Source of the DNA: Shewanella sp. VB17
GTDB lineage: Bacteria; Pseudomonadota; Gammaproteobacteria; Enterobacterales; Shewanellaceae
Length of the DNA stretch: 64,000 bases
Reading direction: 5' to 3'
Assembly (NCBI RefSeq): GCF_013248905.1
Contig: NZ_JABRVS010000001.1
Coordinates: 2,480,001 to 2,544,000, forward strand
Shown: positions 32,856 through 42,895 of the stretch, piece after piece
Position numbering within the stretch: the first letter of the stretch is position 1
How the letters are laid out: each line of letters opens with the position of its first letter
Program-made: the position numbers and the translations under genes
The notes under the pieces: model-generated
Told to the model about the DNA's origin: nothing
Databases searched by the model: none
Seen by the model: the letters and a program-made list of their open reading frames with translations, nothing else

Positions 32856-34574
32856 ATGGATGTAAAAACGTTAACGTATTTAATTGTTGGGGTGACGTTT
32901 GCCCTTTATATTGGGATTGCGATCTGGTCTAGAGCGGGTTCAACAAAAGAATTTTATGTGGCTGGTGGTGGGGTGCATCCCGTGATGAACGGCATGGCAA
33001 CAGCGGCAGATTGGATGTCGGCAGCTTCTTTTATTTCCCTTGCCGGCATTGTTTCATTTACTGGCTATGATGGCTCAGTTTATTTGATGGGGTGGACAGG
33101 GGGATATGTATTACTGGCTTTATGCATGGCTCCTTACTTACGTAAATTCGGCAAATTTACCGTGCCAGATTTTATTGGTGATCGTTATTATTCTCAAACT
33201 GCTCGTACAGTGGCCGTGATCTGTGCCATTTTTATCTGTTTTACGTATATTGCAGGGCAAATGCGTGGCGTGGGAGTGGTATTTTCACGTTTCTTAGAGG
33301 TTGAAATAGACACGGGGGTGTATATCGGTATGGCAGTGGTTTTCTTTTATGCGGTATTGGGGGGGATGAAAGGGATCACTTACACGCAAGTTGCCCAATA
33401 TTGCGTGCTTATTTTTGCTTTTATGGTCCCCGCAATTTTTATCTCTGTGATGATGACAGGGCATATTTTTCCACAAATTGGTTTTGGTGCTGAGTTGGTC
33501 GATGCTGCAGGGAATAATACCGGCGTTTACTTGCTTGATAAGCTCGATGGTCTGTCGACCGAATTGGGTTTTTCTCAATATACTCAAGGTACAAAAAGTA
33601 CGGTTGATGTGTTTTTTATCACGGGTGCTTTGATGTTTGGTACTGCGGGTTTACCCCATGTGATTGTGCGTTTCTTTACTGTGCCTAAAGTGAAAGATGC
33701 GCGTATTTCTGCGGGGTGGGCGCTGGTCTTTATAGCGATTATGTACACGACCATTCCAGCATTGGGGGCATTCTCTCGCGTGAATATGATTGAAACGATT
33801 AATGGTCCAGAGTCGACAGGTGTAGCCTATGAAACTGCGCCAGAATGGATTAAGAACTGGCAGAAAACGGGTCTGATTGAGTGGGATGATAAGAACGCGG
33901 ATGGTAAAATTTACTATGCTAAAGATGACCGCAACGAAATAAAAATAGATCGTGATATTATGGTGTTAGCCACACCAGAAATTGCAAACTTACCTGCTTG
34001 GGTGATTGCTCTTGTGGCCGCAGGGGGGTTAGCGGCGGCACTGTCAACGTCGGCGGGTTTGTTGTTGGTGATTTCGACATCGGTCGCCCATGATTTGTTG
34101 AAGAAAAACTTAATGCCTGATATTTCTGATCGAAAAGAGCTGATGTTTGCGCGTATTGCTGCGGCTTTGGGAATAGTAATGGCAGGGTATTTTGGTATTC
34201 ACCCTCCTGGATTTGTTGCCGCAGTGGTGGCGATAGCATTTGGTTTAGCGGCATCATCTTTGTTTCCGGCGATTATCATGGGCATTTTTTCTAAGACAAT
34301 CAATAAAGAGGGGGCTATCAGCGGCATGGTCATTGGGTTACTGTTTACTGCCTTTTACATTATGTTCTTTAAGTTTATCCACCCAGAACTGAACAATGCG
34401 GAGCATTGGTTGTGGGGAATTTCACCCGAAGGTATAGGGATGTTAGGCATGTTAGTTAACTTTGCTATAGCATTTTCGGTGAGTAAAATGACTACAGCTA
34501 TTCCGCTTGATGTGGTGAATATGATTGAATCGATCCGTTTTCCAAAGGGAGGCGGCGAAGCACATGATCACTGA
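32856..34574 (+). CDS. Sodium/solute symporter large subunit (VC_2705 family, ActP-like)
   Basis: The 572-residue SSS-family transporter has about 13 membrane helices. Signature parts are EFYVAGGGVHPVMNGMATAADWMSAASF, GGYVLLALCMAPYLRKFG, FTYIAGQMRGVGVVFSRFLE and FGTAGLPHVIVRFFTV. The long hydrophilic loop in the middle (about 315-370) distinguishes it from plain ActP. It probably takes up acetate or a similar short carboxylate with sodium. The ATG at 32856 is preferred because AGGA stands eight bases before it; a GTG at 32853 is possible. The terminal HDH is common in this family. Confidence 0.93.
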   Translation: MDVKTLTYLIVGVTFALYIGIAIWSRAGSTKEFYVAGGGVHPVMNGMATAADWMSAASFISLAGIVSFTGYDGSVYLMGWTGGYVLLALCMAPYLRKFGKFTVPDFIGDRYYSQTARTVAVICAIFICFTYIAGQMRGVGVVFSRFLEVEIDTGVYIGMAVVFFYAVLGGMKGITYTQVAQYCVLIFAFMVPAIFISVMMTGHIFPQIGFGAELVDAAGNNTGVYLLDKLDGLSTELGFSQYTQGTKSTVDVFFITGALMFGTAGLPHVIVRFFTVPKVKDARISAGWALVFIAIMYTTIPALGAFSRVNMIETINGPESTGVAYETAPEWIKNWQKTGLIEWDDKNADGKIYYAKDDRNEIKIDRDIMVLATPEIANLPAWVIALVAAGGLAAALSTSAGLLLVISTSVAHDLLKKNLMPDISDRKELMFARIAAALGIVMAGYFGIHPPGFVAAVVAIAFGLAASSLFPAIIMGIFSKTINKEGAISGMVIGLLFTAFYIMFFKFIHPELNNAEHWLWGISPEGIGMLGMLVNFAIAFSVSKMTTAIPLDVVNMIESIRFPKGGGEAHDH

Positions 34575-34626
34575 ATAACTTATCAATGCTAATAAGAGTG
34601 CAGCGGCGCTCTTTGTGTTGTTAAAT

Positions 34627-34658
34627 GCTTACATCACCATGTTTTTGGTGATGTAAGC
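34627..34658. terminator. Strong hairpin after the symporter gene
   Basis: GCTTACATCACC and GGTGATGTAAGC form a perfect 12-bp stem with an 8-nt loop. There is no T-tract, so it may be a 3' end stabiliser or Rho-linked end rather than a simple terminator. Confidence 0.6.
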
Positions 34659-35304
34659 CCTCTATATTCATTTCGTTAATCTGAGATCGGATGAGTGCGT
34701 ATTATTGAGTGCAAGTCCTCAAGATATTGTGAATGATACAGCAGAGGCGAAGACCAATGAAGTAGAGCAAATGCTATTTTTCGACGGTAACATTTATCAT
34801 AATTAAGCTGTAAATTAGACCCAGTAATTAATTGCAGATAATAACTAGATAAAATCGACACTAACTATTTATCTGATGAACTTTACTTATTTAAAAATCA
34901 TTAAATGATGTGTGTCATTTTTATTTATGGTGTATTTAAAACAGCTAATAATTTGGCTAAAACCGATGTTATAATTGGGGTTATTATAACTTGTTTAGTT
35001 ATTAACCTTAATGAGAAAAGTCTAGATCACTATTGTGTTGTTTTTTTGTGTTTGTTTCTTTGTGATTATTTTTTAAATTGTAATTTTTTTGTAACTTATC
35101 GTTTTTCATATCATAAATTGAATAAAAAAAATCAAGTCCAACATCCGCATTAACATTATAAATAATTGATACTATTATTTTTTAATGTTATTTTTGTTAA
35201 TGTTTAAGTAGGATACTCGCCTTAAGTCGAATATCTGAACCAAATTGAGTTAGGTATAATTTTTATCTCTAAAATTTCTTCTTTAAAATTGTGACAATCG
35301 ATTT
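34659..35304. other. AT-rich intergenic region
   Basis: About 650 bp with long A/T runs. Short frames on both strands have no family features. I see no repeat or RNA gene; the promoter of the cNMP-CBS gene is probably in its last 150 bp. Confidence 0.4.
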
Positions 35305-37152
35305 ATGGATACAAGTGAACTTCAACTCATTACTGATTTTATTCAGGGACTTGATCCCTTTGATACTTTATCTAGTGCCACGTTAGATCGATGCTGTAAA
35401 AGTTTACGTGTGGGTTATTATAGTCAAGCTTCGACTTTTATTCCTTTTGATGAGGTAGAGCCGCTGCTTTATATTGTCCGTCGTGGTGCTTTTGAGGTGA
35501 GAAGCGAGGAAGGTGAATTACTTGACCGCTTAGGTGAAGGGGATTACTTTGGTTTTCCTTCGCTTCTGTCCGGCGAAAAGGTCAGTAATCGTATTCGGAT
35601 CTTAGCCGATGCAGTGGTGTACCATCTTGATTCCGATACCTTTGACTATTTACGCGCCGAGAGTCGGCCGTTTGATCGTTACTTTAACCGAGCTTTTGCT
35701 AAACGTCTTCGTGATCAAGCTAAGCTTAGCGCGAAAGAGCTAACAAGGAGTAGTCGAGTGAGTGCCTTGATGTCCCACTCTCCCTTGATGGTTGATGTGA
35801 ATATTTGTGTGAGTGAAGTGGCAAAAAAGATGCGCGGTGCTGGTGTCTCCTCTGTTTTGGTGCTTGATAATGGCAAACTCTGTGGTGTATTAACTGACAG
35901 CGATATGCGTAATCGAATACTGGCAGCAGGCAAAGATGGTCGCTGCTCTGTGCAGGAAGCCATGACTCCAGAGCCTCATACACTGGAGTCGAATGCATTA
36001 GTGTTTGAAGCCATGCTCTTGATGAATGAGCATAGCATTCGGCATCTGCCTATTGTTGATGATCACAAAGTGATCGGAATATTGACCAAAAGTGATATTT
36101 TTAAAGGCAGAAGCGCTCAGCCTCTGTTGCTTATTGGTGAAATAGAACGCCAGAGCAATGTCGACAGTCTTATTTCGGTGAGTAAGCAGATCCCATTACT
36201 GTTGCAAAACTTAATCACTACAGAGGCGAGAGCTGAGGAGATAGGTCGAGTGTTGACCTCTGTTAGCGATGCTTTGACGCGGCGTTTGATCATATTGAAT
36301 CAGCAGTTGCTGGGTGAGGCTCCGATGGCGTTTTGTTGGTTAGCATTCGGCTCTCAAGGAAGACAAGATCAGACTGCCTGCTCAGATCAAGATAATGGTT
36401 TATTGTTGGAACATGCGCCTAATGAAGCTCAATCTGCTTATTTTGATGCCTTAACTAAGGCGGTATGCCGCGGCTTAGATAAGTGTGGTTACATGTATTG
36501 CCCTGGTGATATTATGGCGCAGAACCCTAAATGGCGCTTAAGCTTGTCTCAATGGCGACAGCAGTTTATGCATTGGGTTGACAGTCCAGAGCCTAACGCC
36601 TTGATGAATGCCAGTATTTTCTTTGATATGCGATCTGTATTTGGCCCCAATTCGCTGTTTGATAGTTTACAAGATAAGGTATTAGCGAATACTCATAATA
36701 ATGATATTTTCCTTGCTGGTATGACAAATAATACCTTGAGAGTATCGCCTCCTTTGGGATTTTTTAATAAATTTGTCGTCGAACGTGATGGTTCTGAAGT
36801 GAAGGGAATAGATCTTAAACATAAAGGTAATGCATTAATTAATGATATTGTTCGTGTTTATGCGCTTTCTGCTGGGATTAAAGAAGTGAATACAGCACGT
36901 CGGATTTTTGCCTTGATGGAACAAGGTATTATGAATCGAAAAGACGGATTAAATTTGGCAGATGCTCATGAATTTATTGCCCACATACGCTTATCTAATC
37001 AGCGAGAGCAATATATTAATGCTGTGCCAGTTTCAAATTACCTTAAACCTAAACATGTGTCGTCGCTACTCAGGCAGCAGTTGAGGGATGCCTGTAAAGT
37101 GGTGAGTGACGCTCAATCAGGTATAAAACTTAAATTTTCTCGCAGCTTTTAA
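35305..37152 (+). CDS. cNMP-binding, CBS and DUF294 nucleotidyltransferase-like protein
   Basis: The 615-residue protein has four parts: a cyclic-nucleotide-binding-like domain (about 15-130), a CBS pair (about 155-275, with MRGAGVSSVLVLDNGKLCGVLTDSD and HSIRHLPIVDDHKVIGILTKSD), the DUF294 nucleotidyltransferase-like domain (about 295-435, with FGSQGRQDQTACSDQDNGLL resembling the GlnD active site), and the DUF294 C-terminal helical domain. The gene is commonly next to ActP-like symporters, as here, and probably controls uptake or the acetate pathway in response to adenine nucleotides. The DnaQ-type exonuclease gene that often follows it is not present here. Confidence 0.9.
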   Translation: MDTSELQLITDFIQGLDPFDTLSSATLDRCCKSLRVGYYSQASTFIPFDEVEPLLYIVRRGAFEVRSEEGELLDRLGEGDYFGFPSLLSGEKVSNRIRILADAVVYHLDSDTFDYLRAESRPFDRYFNRAFAKRLRDQAKLSAKELTRSSRVSALMSHSPLMVDVNICVSEVAKKMRGAGVSSVLVLDNGKLCGVLTDSDMRNRILAAGKDGRCSVQEAMTPEPHTLESNALVFEAMLLMNEHSIRHLPIVDDHKVIGILTKSDIFKGRSAQPLLLIGEIERQSNVDSLISVSKQIPLLLQNLITTEARAEEIGRVLTSVSDALTRRLIILNQQLLGEAPMAFCWLAFGSQGRQDQTACSDQDNGLLLEHAPNEAQSAYFDALTKAVCRGLDKCGYMYCPGDIMAQNPKWRLSLSQWRQQFMHWVDSPEPNALMNASIFFDMRSVFGPNSLFDSLQDKVLANTHNNDIFLAGMTNNTLRVSPPLGFFNKFVVERDGSEVKGIDLKHKGNALINDIVRVYALSAGIKEVNTARRIFALMEQGIMNRKDGLNLADAHEFIAHIRLSNQREQYINAVPVSNYLKPKHVSSLLRQQLRDACKVVSDAQSGIKLKFSRSF

Positions 37153-37187
37153 GTTTAATTATTCGGTTGTTTATCGTTCATAATTGT

Positions 37188-38936
37188 TTAAAGTGTGTTT
37201 TTGTTAGGTTTCCATTTGGTTAGCATGACGCTTAGCTCTTGCATCTTATAGGGTTTACTTATCAAGTCGTTCATGCCGACTGCTTTACATAAGTCTTGCT
37301 CGGTTGAGGTTGTGCCTGCAGTGAGTGCAATAATGGGTTTTACATAGCCTTTAGCACGAAGTGCAGCAGTGGCTTGATAACCATCGATGATGGGCATTCG
37401 ACAGTCCATTAAAATAAGGTCAACATCATTTTTTTCTAAATAATCAAGAGCTTCTTGTCCATTGGATAGAATTTTAGGAGTGATTTCAAGTTTAGCCAGC
37501 ATTAATTTAATGAGCATTTGATTGGTCTGGCTGTCTTCGACAACGAGTATAGATAGCTGTTTAAAAGAGGTAGTTGAAACGGTGTCAAGCTGGTGAGAAG
37601 GCGCTTGGATCTCTTTTAGTGGTAATGAAACAGAAAATGTACTGCCTATATTAATATCACTGTTGAGGGTGATGCTGCCATTCATTGCATTGACTAAGAG
37701 GGTGCAAATGGTTAAGCCCAGCCCAGTGCCTTCAAAGTGTCGATTACTGCGATTGTTAGCTTGTGTGAATGGTTTAAAAATAGCATCTATGTGCTCAGGA
37801 GCAATGCCGAATCCAGTATCACTGATAGAAAAATAAAAGCGTTCATTTAACCAGTAGACTTCTACTGATATTTGACCTTTTTCGGTGAACTTAATGGCAT
37901 TGCCAATTAAATTGACAAATATTTGTTTAATTCTGTCAGGATCTCCCAATAAATAGTTAGGTATGTTGTTGTGATAATGAAATTCGAAATCGAGGGATTT
38001 CTCCATTGTTGGTGCTTTGAACAAATCTCGGATCATGTCGCAAAGTTGTTGTGTAGAAAAAGCGATTTCATTTAGTTGCAGCATTCCCGCGTTGATTTTA
38101 CTGACGTCTAATAAATCATTGATGATCACTTTTAATAATTCACCAGATTGGAACATTGTCTGTATTAGGGTGGTTTGATATACACTCATTGGTGTTTGGA
38201 GCATCAGCTCTGTACTGCCTAATAAACCATTGAGTGGTGTTCTTAATTCATGATTGATCATGGCGACAAAATCTCGTGTTGAACTTTCGGATTGTTCAGC
38301 ACGCTGTTTCTGAGCTAATGTGCGTTCTAATAAGGCTTGTCTTTGGTAAGCTGCACAGAGCATGTCAGTAAAAAGAAGCAGCTGTTTTTCGATCACTTCA
38401 GTCCAACGAATAGGAACAGATAATGCAATTTTTAATGATCCTAAGTAGGTATCGTCACTGTTGATAAACATGGTGATCTCATTGGCATTGTTATTCCAGT
38501 TACATGCCTTAAGGTTAGGTATTGAATGCCATTGATAGGGAGAGCCGGAGTTCAATACGATGTGCTGTGTTTTGTCGTTGGTATCGATAAATGTAAGTAG
38601 CACTGAGGTGAATGTTTCTACAGCGGCAAGATCATCAACCAATAACTGAAGTAATGTATTGGTCATGGGTTTTTGGAGAAAACTTTGGGTGAAATTTAAT
38701 AAAATAGAATCTAAATAACTTTTTAGCGTGATTAATGCCATGCCTTGATCAGACTTTTCTTGCACGATATGGAGATTGTCTTCTACCAGTTGTTTTGCTA
38801 GATAAAGTTCACGACTTTTCTCATCTAACAGCATTTCGGCTGCGAGTCTTGCCTGCTGTTCCCTAGCCACTTTCTTAGTCAGTAAACTGATTTTTTTCTT
38901 TAATTCAGTATTTTCATTATTCATAGTAAGACACAT
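37188..38936 (-). CDS. hnoK: H-NOX-associated hybrid histidine kinase (HnoK/NahK type)
   Basis: The 582-residue cytosolic kinase begins with a coiled coil (about 5-60), then a variable sensor region (about 65-200), HisKA with the phospho-accepting His in AMINHELRTPLNGLLG, HATPase (NLIGNAIKFTEKG, DTGFGIAPE, GTGLGLTICTLL), and a C-terminal receiver with the Asp in DLILMDCRMPIIDG. It starts three bases after the H-NOX stop codon, so the two are co-transcribed. NO-bound H-NOX inhibits such kinases and thereby controls biofilm and c-di-GMP enzymes. An ATG at 38924 is an alternative start. Confidence 0.9.
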   Translation of the reverse strand: MCLTMNNENTELKKKISLLTKKVAREQQARLAAEMLLDEKSRELYLAKQLVEDNLHIVQEKSDQGMALITLKSYLDSILLNFTQSFLQKPMTNTLLQLLVDDLAAVETFTSVLLTFIDTNDKTQHIVLNSGSPYQWHSIPNLKACNWNNNANEITMFINSDDTYLGSLKIALSVPIRWTEVIEKQLLLFTDMLCAAYQRQALLERTLAQKQRAEQSESSTRDFVAMINHELRTPLNGLLGSTELMLQTPMSVYQTTLIQTMFQSGELLKVIINDLLDVSKINAGMLQLNEIAFSTQQLCDMIRDLFKAPTMEKSLDFEFHYHNNIPNYLLGDPDRIKQIFVNLIGNAIKFTEKGQISVEVYWLNERFYFSISDTGFGIAPEHIDAIFKPFTQANNRSNRHFEGTGLGLTICTLLVNAMNGSITLNSDINIGSTFSVSLPLKEIQAPSHQLDTVSTTSFKQLSILVVEDSQTNQMLIKLMLAKLEITPKILSNGQEALDYLEKNDVDLILMDCRMPIIDGYQATAALRAKGYVKPIIALTAGTTSTEQDLCKAVGMNDLISKPYKMQELSVMLTKWKPNKNTL

Positions 38937-38939
38937 TGT

Positions 38940-39476
38940 TTATTCGCCCAGCGTTAGGCAAAATCGGACTTCAGACTCTTGAGGATTGAGTGGATCCATA
39001 TCAATGTGTATTTTCTCGTTAAAATGCTCAGCACAGCCATGCAATAATCCAAGACAAACATGTGATAGACAGCGTGCTGAATGATAGTCCATCACCAGCT
39101 GTGCTTTTGTTTCCGAAATAAAGATGAATTCAGGTGGCATTGCATTGTGATAGAGTTTTTTTACTTCGATATGAATGTATTCTTCTACACTCTTAACAAA
39201 CTCAAATGTGGATTTTGTTTTTCCTTCCAGTCCCGGCATACTTTGGTATAAATTAATGAAGATCGATTTGCCATAGACTTCTTGGAGCTGCTCAACGGAA
39301 ATACCGGTTAATTTGCTAAGACTGACGATCAGCTTAACCAGTGCTAAATGGTCGTAGGTACCTACGCTAGTGTAGGCACCAGTGTCATTGTTATCATCGA
39401 GTATTTGCTGGCAAATGTCTAAACCAAATTTATCTTCAACTAAAGTTAAAAATTCAGAAAAAATGATGCCTTTCAT
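38940..39476 (-). CDS. hnoX: H-NOX haem nitric oxide sensor
   Basis: The 178-residue haem protein has the family start MKGIIFSEFLTLVEDKFG, GAYTSVGTYDH, the haem-ligating His in VEEYIHIEVKKLY and the haem-propionate-binding Y-x-S-x-R (YHSARC). The frame extends seven codons upstream to 39497, but the family begins at MKGIIF, so 39476 is chosen; neither start has a strong Shine-Dalgarno site. It senses NO and acts on the kinase encoded just downstream. Confidence 0.93.
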   Translation of the reverse strand: MKGIIFSEFLTLVEDKFGLDICQQILDDNNDTGAYTSVGTYDHLALVKLIVSLSKLTGISVEQLQEVYGKSIFINLYQSMPGLEGKTKSTFEFVKSVEEYIHIEVKKLYHNAMPPEFIFISETKAQLVMDYHSARCLSHVCLGLLHGCAEHFNEKIHIDMDPLNPQESEVRFCLTLGE

Positions 39477-39497
39477 TTGTGTATTACTCTGTTTCAT

Positions 39498-39852
39498 CGT
39501 TAAAGTAAAACTAGTTTATGGTCAGGTTTTTAGCAATCTGAACAAGCTTAAGGTCGCGATGATAAACATTGATTAAGCTAGGCGTATGGGAGCATCAATG
39601 GGTGAGTCATCATCATGATGACTGTTTTGTCGATTAAAATGGCGCTAAATTTAATTATTGAAAATTATTGACTCATAAACCAAATATCTTGTTATTGTTG
39701 TTAGGTTTTATGGCATGCTTAACTGATTTTTGAGTATTATTGATTGCCTTGTCGTAAAATATAATGAAACATTAACGAATGCGTTATCGTGCAAGGCGTG
39801 TGTTAATTGCAGTAGAGAAGTTCACTATCACTATCGACATCAGGAAAACATT
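39498..39852. other. Divergent hnoX / pntA intergenic region
   Basis: About 355 bp. It includes TCATCATCATGATGA at 39609-39623, a partial palindrome, and AT-rich sequence with a possible TATAAT at 39759. No clear operator or RNA gene was recognised. Confidence 0.4.
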
Positions 39853-41397
39853 ATGCAAATCGGAATACCAAGGGAGATCCTTGATCAGGAGAGCCGGGTA
39901 GCCGCGACACCAGCCACTGTTATTCAACTTAAAAAATTGGGTTTCAGTGTGGTTGTACAACGCGGTGCTGGAGAAGCTGCCAATTTTAAAGATGAAGCTT
40001 ATCAAGAAGCGGGTGCTGAGATTGTGAGTCTTGAAAAAGCATTTCAAGCCGATCTTATTTTGAAAGTGAATGCACCGACGATTGACACGCTGAGTGGCAT
40101 TGACGAAGCCGATTTAATGCAAGCAGGCACCACGGTTGCCAGTTTTGTCTGGCCGGCTCAGAATCCTGAGTTGCTTGAAAAATGTAAGACAAAAGGCATT
40201 AATTTACTTGCTATGGATATGGTGCCACGTATTTCACGGGCTCAATCCCTGGATGCCCGTAGCTCATTAGCAAATGTCGATGGATATCGTGCTGTTATTG
40301 AAGCGGCTAACCATTTCGGCCGTTTCTTTACAGGTCAAATTACCGCGGCAGGGAAAGTACCGCCTGCCAAAGTATTGATCATTGGTGCGGGGGTTGCCGG
40401 TCTTTCAGCCTTAGGGACTGCAGGGAGTTTAGGGGCTATTGTTCGCGCCTTCGATACTCGCCCCGAAGTGAAAGAGCAGATCCACTCGATGGGTGCAGAA
40501 TTCTTAGAAGTCGATTTTGAAGAGGAGTCTGGTTCTGGTGATGGTTATGCCAAAGTCATGAGTAAAGCCTTTATTGATGCTGAAATGGCCTTGTTTCGTG
40601 AGCAGGCTAAAGACGTTGATATTATCATTACTACTGCACTTATTCCGGGAAAGCCTGCACCAAAATTGATTTTAGCCGATATGGTTGGCTTGATGAAGCC
40701 AGGTAGTGTGATTGTTGATCTGGCTGCTGCCAATGGGGGCAACTGTGAGCTGACCGTTCCCGGTGAGGTTGCCGTTGTTAACGATGTGACGATTGTGGGT
40801 TATACCGAACTGTCACGTCGGCTTCCAACACAGGCAAGTCAATTATACGGCACTAACTTGGTGAATTTACTCAAGCTGATGGTGCCAGAGAAAAATGGCC
40901 ATTATGACATTAACTTTGATGACGAAGTGATCCGTGGTGTTACGGCAGTTAACGCGGGGGAGATCACCTTTCCGCCGCCTGTTATCCAGGTCAGTGCACA
41001 ACCACAAGCAAGGGTTCAAGAGGCAAAAGCTGACGTGGTTGAGAAGAAAAGTAATCCTTGGATTAAACCGATAGTCGCAACGGTTGCAGTGGGCTTATTT
41101 GGCCTCATTGCTCAGTCTGCGCCAACGGATTTTCTGCAGCACTTTAGCGTGTTTGTACTTTCATGTGTTGTCGGTTATTACGTGGTTTGGAATGTGAGTC
41201 ATTCATTGCATACTCCCTTAATGAGTGTCACTAATGCGATCAGTGGCATTATTGTCGTCGGCGCGCTGGTACAGATGAACAGTGACAATACGGTGGTGTT
41301 GATTTTATCTGGGATCGCGATATTGATTGCTTCGATTAACATTGCCGGTGGATTCACCGTGACTCAGCGTATGCTGAAAATGTTCCGTAAAGATTAA
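39853..41397 (+). CDS. pntA: NAD(P) transhydrogenase alpha subunit PntA
   Basis: The 514-residue subunit carries the NAD(H)-binding domain I and the first membrane helices. The frame is open from 39730, but the family starts MQIGIPREIL at 39853, which has AGGA seven bases upstream and gives the E. coli length. VLIIGAGVAGLSALGTAGSLGA is the NAD loop; the last 110 residues hold about four membrane helices. With PntB it uses the proton gradient to make NADPH from NADH. It forms an operon with pntB. Confidence 0.97.
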   Translation: MQIGIPREILDQESRVAATPATVIQLKKLGFSVVVQRGAGEAANFKDEAYQEAGAEIVSLEKAFQADLILKVNAPTIDTLSGIDEADLMQAGTTVASFVWPAQNPELLEKCKTKGINLLAMDMVPRISRAQSLDARSSLANVDGYRAVIEAANHFGRFFTGQITAAGKVPPAKVLIIGAGVAGLSALGTAGSLGAIVRAFDTRPEVKEQIHSMGAEFLEVDFEEESGSGDGYAKVMSKAFIDAEMALFREQAKDVDIIITTALIPGKPAPKLILADMVGLMKPGSVIVDLAAANGGNCELTVPGEVAVVNDVTIVGYTELSRRLPTQASQLYGTNLVNLLKLMVPEKNGHYDINFDDEVIRGVTAVNAGEITFPPPVIQVSAQPQARVQEAKADVVEKKSNPWIKPIVATVAVGLFGLIAQSAPTDFLQHFSVFVLSCVVGYYVVWNVSHSLHTPLMSVTNAISGIIVVGALVQMNSDNTVVLILSGIAILIASINIAGGFTVTQRMLKMFRKD

Positions 41398-41411
41398 GGG
41401 AATTGACGAAT

Positions 41412-42812
41412 ATGTCTATAGGATTATTAAGTGCAGCTTATTTGGTTGCCGCTGTCCTGTTTATCTTCAGTCTTGCAGGCTTAAGTAAACAAGAGACCGC
41501 TCAGCGTGGGAATATTTTGGGTATTATCGGGATGGCGATTGCGATAGTTGCGACGCTTGCCAGTACTCAAATTGAAGGCAATAGTTGGATCGTTACATGT
41601 GCCATGCTCATCGGTGCAGCCATTGGTGTGCGCTTAGCACTGAAAGTTGAAATGACGGAGATGCCAGAGCTGGTGGCTATTCTTCACAGTTTTGTCGGGA
41701 TGGCGGCGGTGCTTGTGGGTTTCTCCAGTACATTAGATCACGGTAGCTTAATGGATGCTGTGACCGGGCATATCGATCCGGTGGCGAAAACAATTCATGA
41801 TGTTGAAGTTTTCTTAGGTATATTTATCGGTGGCGTTACCTTTACCGGCTCAGTGGTGGCATTTGCTAAGCTTCGCGGATTGGTTAGCAGTACACCTAAA
41901 AGCTTACCTGGTGCACATTGGTTAAACTTAGGTATGATTGCCGCTTCTGTGATGTTAGGGGGGTATTACATGCAAACTGATGCCATTAGCGCATTAGTTA
42001 TTATGACCTTAATCGCTTTTGTATTTGGTTATAACTTGGTGTCTGCCATTGGTGGCGCAGATATGCCTGTTGTGGTGTCTATGCTGAATTCATATTCAGG
42101 TTGGGCAGCAGCAGCTGCGGGCTTCATGTTAGGTAACGATCTGTTGATTATCACTGGTGCATTAGTCGGTAGTTCTGGTGCGATTCTTTCTTACATTATG
42201 TGTAAAGCAATGAATCGTTCATTTATTTCAGTTATTTTAGGGGGCTTTGGCACCGAAAGTGGCACCGTGCTCAGCAGTGATGCAGAACAGGGTGAGCACC
42301 GTGAAATTCAGGCTGATGAGGTCGCTGACATGTTGAAAAATGCACGTAATGTCATCATTGCACCTGGTTATGGAATGGCGGTGGCACAAGCACAATACCC
42401 TGTTGCAGAAATAACTCAAAAATTACGTCAACGAGGTGTGAATGTGCGTTTTGCTATTCATCCTGTGGCGGGGCGGTTACCTGGTCACATGAATGTGCTT
42501 TTGGCTGAAGCTAAATTGCCATACGATATTGTAATGGAGATGGATGAAATCAACGATGACTTTGCCGATACGGACGTAGTGTTGGTGATTGGTGCGAACG
42601 ATACGGTTAACCCTGCAGCGAAGGAGCCAGGAAGTCCCATTTCAGGCATGCCAGTTCTTGAAGTGTGGCATGCTGACAGTGTTGTCGTGTTTAAGCGCTC
42701 AATGGCAACAGGTTATGCTGGTGTACAAAACCCGCTCTTTTTCAAAGATAATACTGAAATGTTATTTGGTGATGCTAAAGAAAGTGTCAATAAAATTTTA
42801 GCCAGTCTTTAG
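41412..42812 (+). CDS. pntB: NAD(P) transhydrogenase beta subunit PntB
   Basis: The 466-residue subunit has eight or nine membrane helices (residues about 1-265) and the NADP(H)-binding domain III (about 290-466; IIAPGYGMAVAQAQYPVAE, MDEINDDFADTDVVLVIGANDTVNPAA, VFKRSMATGYAGVQNPLF). The ATG at 41412 is preferred over the TTG at 41403 because it matches the family start MSxGLLSAAY and has AAGGGA at a workable distance. A long hairpin follows. Confidence 0.97.
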   Translation: MSIGLLSAAYLVAAVLFIFSLAGLSKQETAQRGNILGIIGMAIAIVATLASTQIEGNSWIVTCAMLIGAAIGVRLALKVEMTEMPELVAILHSFVGMAAVLVGFSSTLDHGSLMDAVTGHIDPVAKTIHDVEVFLGIFIGGVTFTGSVVAFAKLRGLVSSTPKSLPGAHWLNLGMIAASVMLGGYYMQTDAISALVIMTLIAFVFGYNLVSAIGGADMPVVVSMLNSYSGWAAAAAGFMLGNDLLIITGALVGSSGAILSYIMCKAMNRSFISVILGGFGTESGTVLSSDAEQGEHREIQADEVADMLKNARNVIIAPGYGMAVAQAQYPVAEITQKLRQRGVNVRFAIHPVAGRLPGHMNVLLAEAKLPYDIVMEMDEINDDFADTDVVLVIGANDTVNPAAKEPGSPISGMPVLEVWHADSVVVFKRSMATGYAGVQNPLFFKDNTEMLFGDAKESVNKILASL

Positions 42813-42837
42813 CATTTGAATTAAACTATATTGTGGC

Positions 42838-42873
42838 AATCAAATATCAGCCAATGATGGCTGGTATTTGATT
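42838..42873. terminator. 16-bp hairpin between convergent pntB and pykA
   Basis: The arms at 42838-42853 and 42858-42873 pair over 16 bp with a GNRA-like ATGA loop. There is no T-tract on either side, so it may act as a barrier to 3' exonucleases for both mRNAs or as a Rho-associated end. Confidence 0.7.
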
Positions 42874-42895
42874 GACTAACAACTCAACAATGTTG

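Noticed and set aside
34676..35153. Short frames in the AT-rich gap before the cNMP-CBS gene
   Set aside because: Both are under 85 residues, lack ribosome sites and show no family features.
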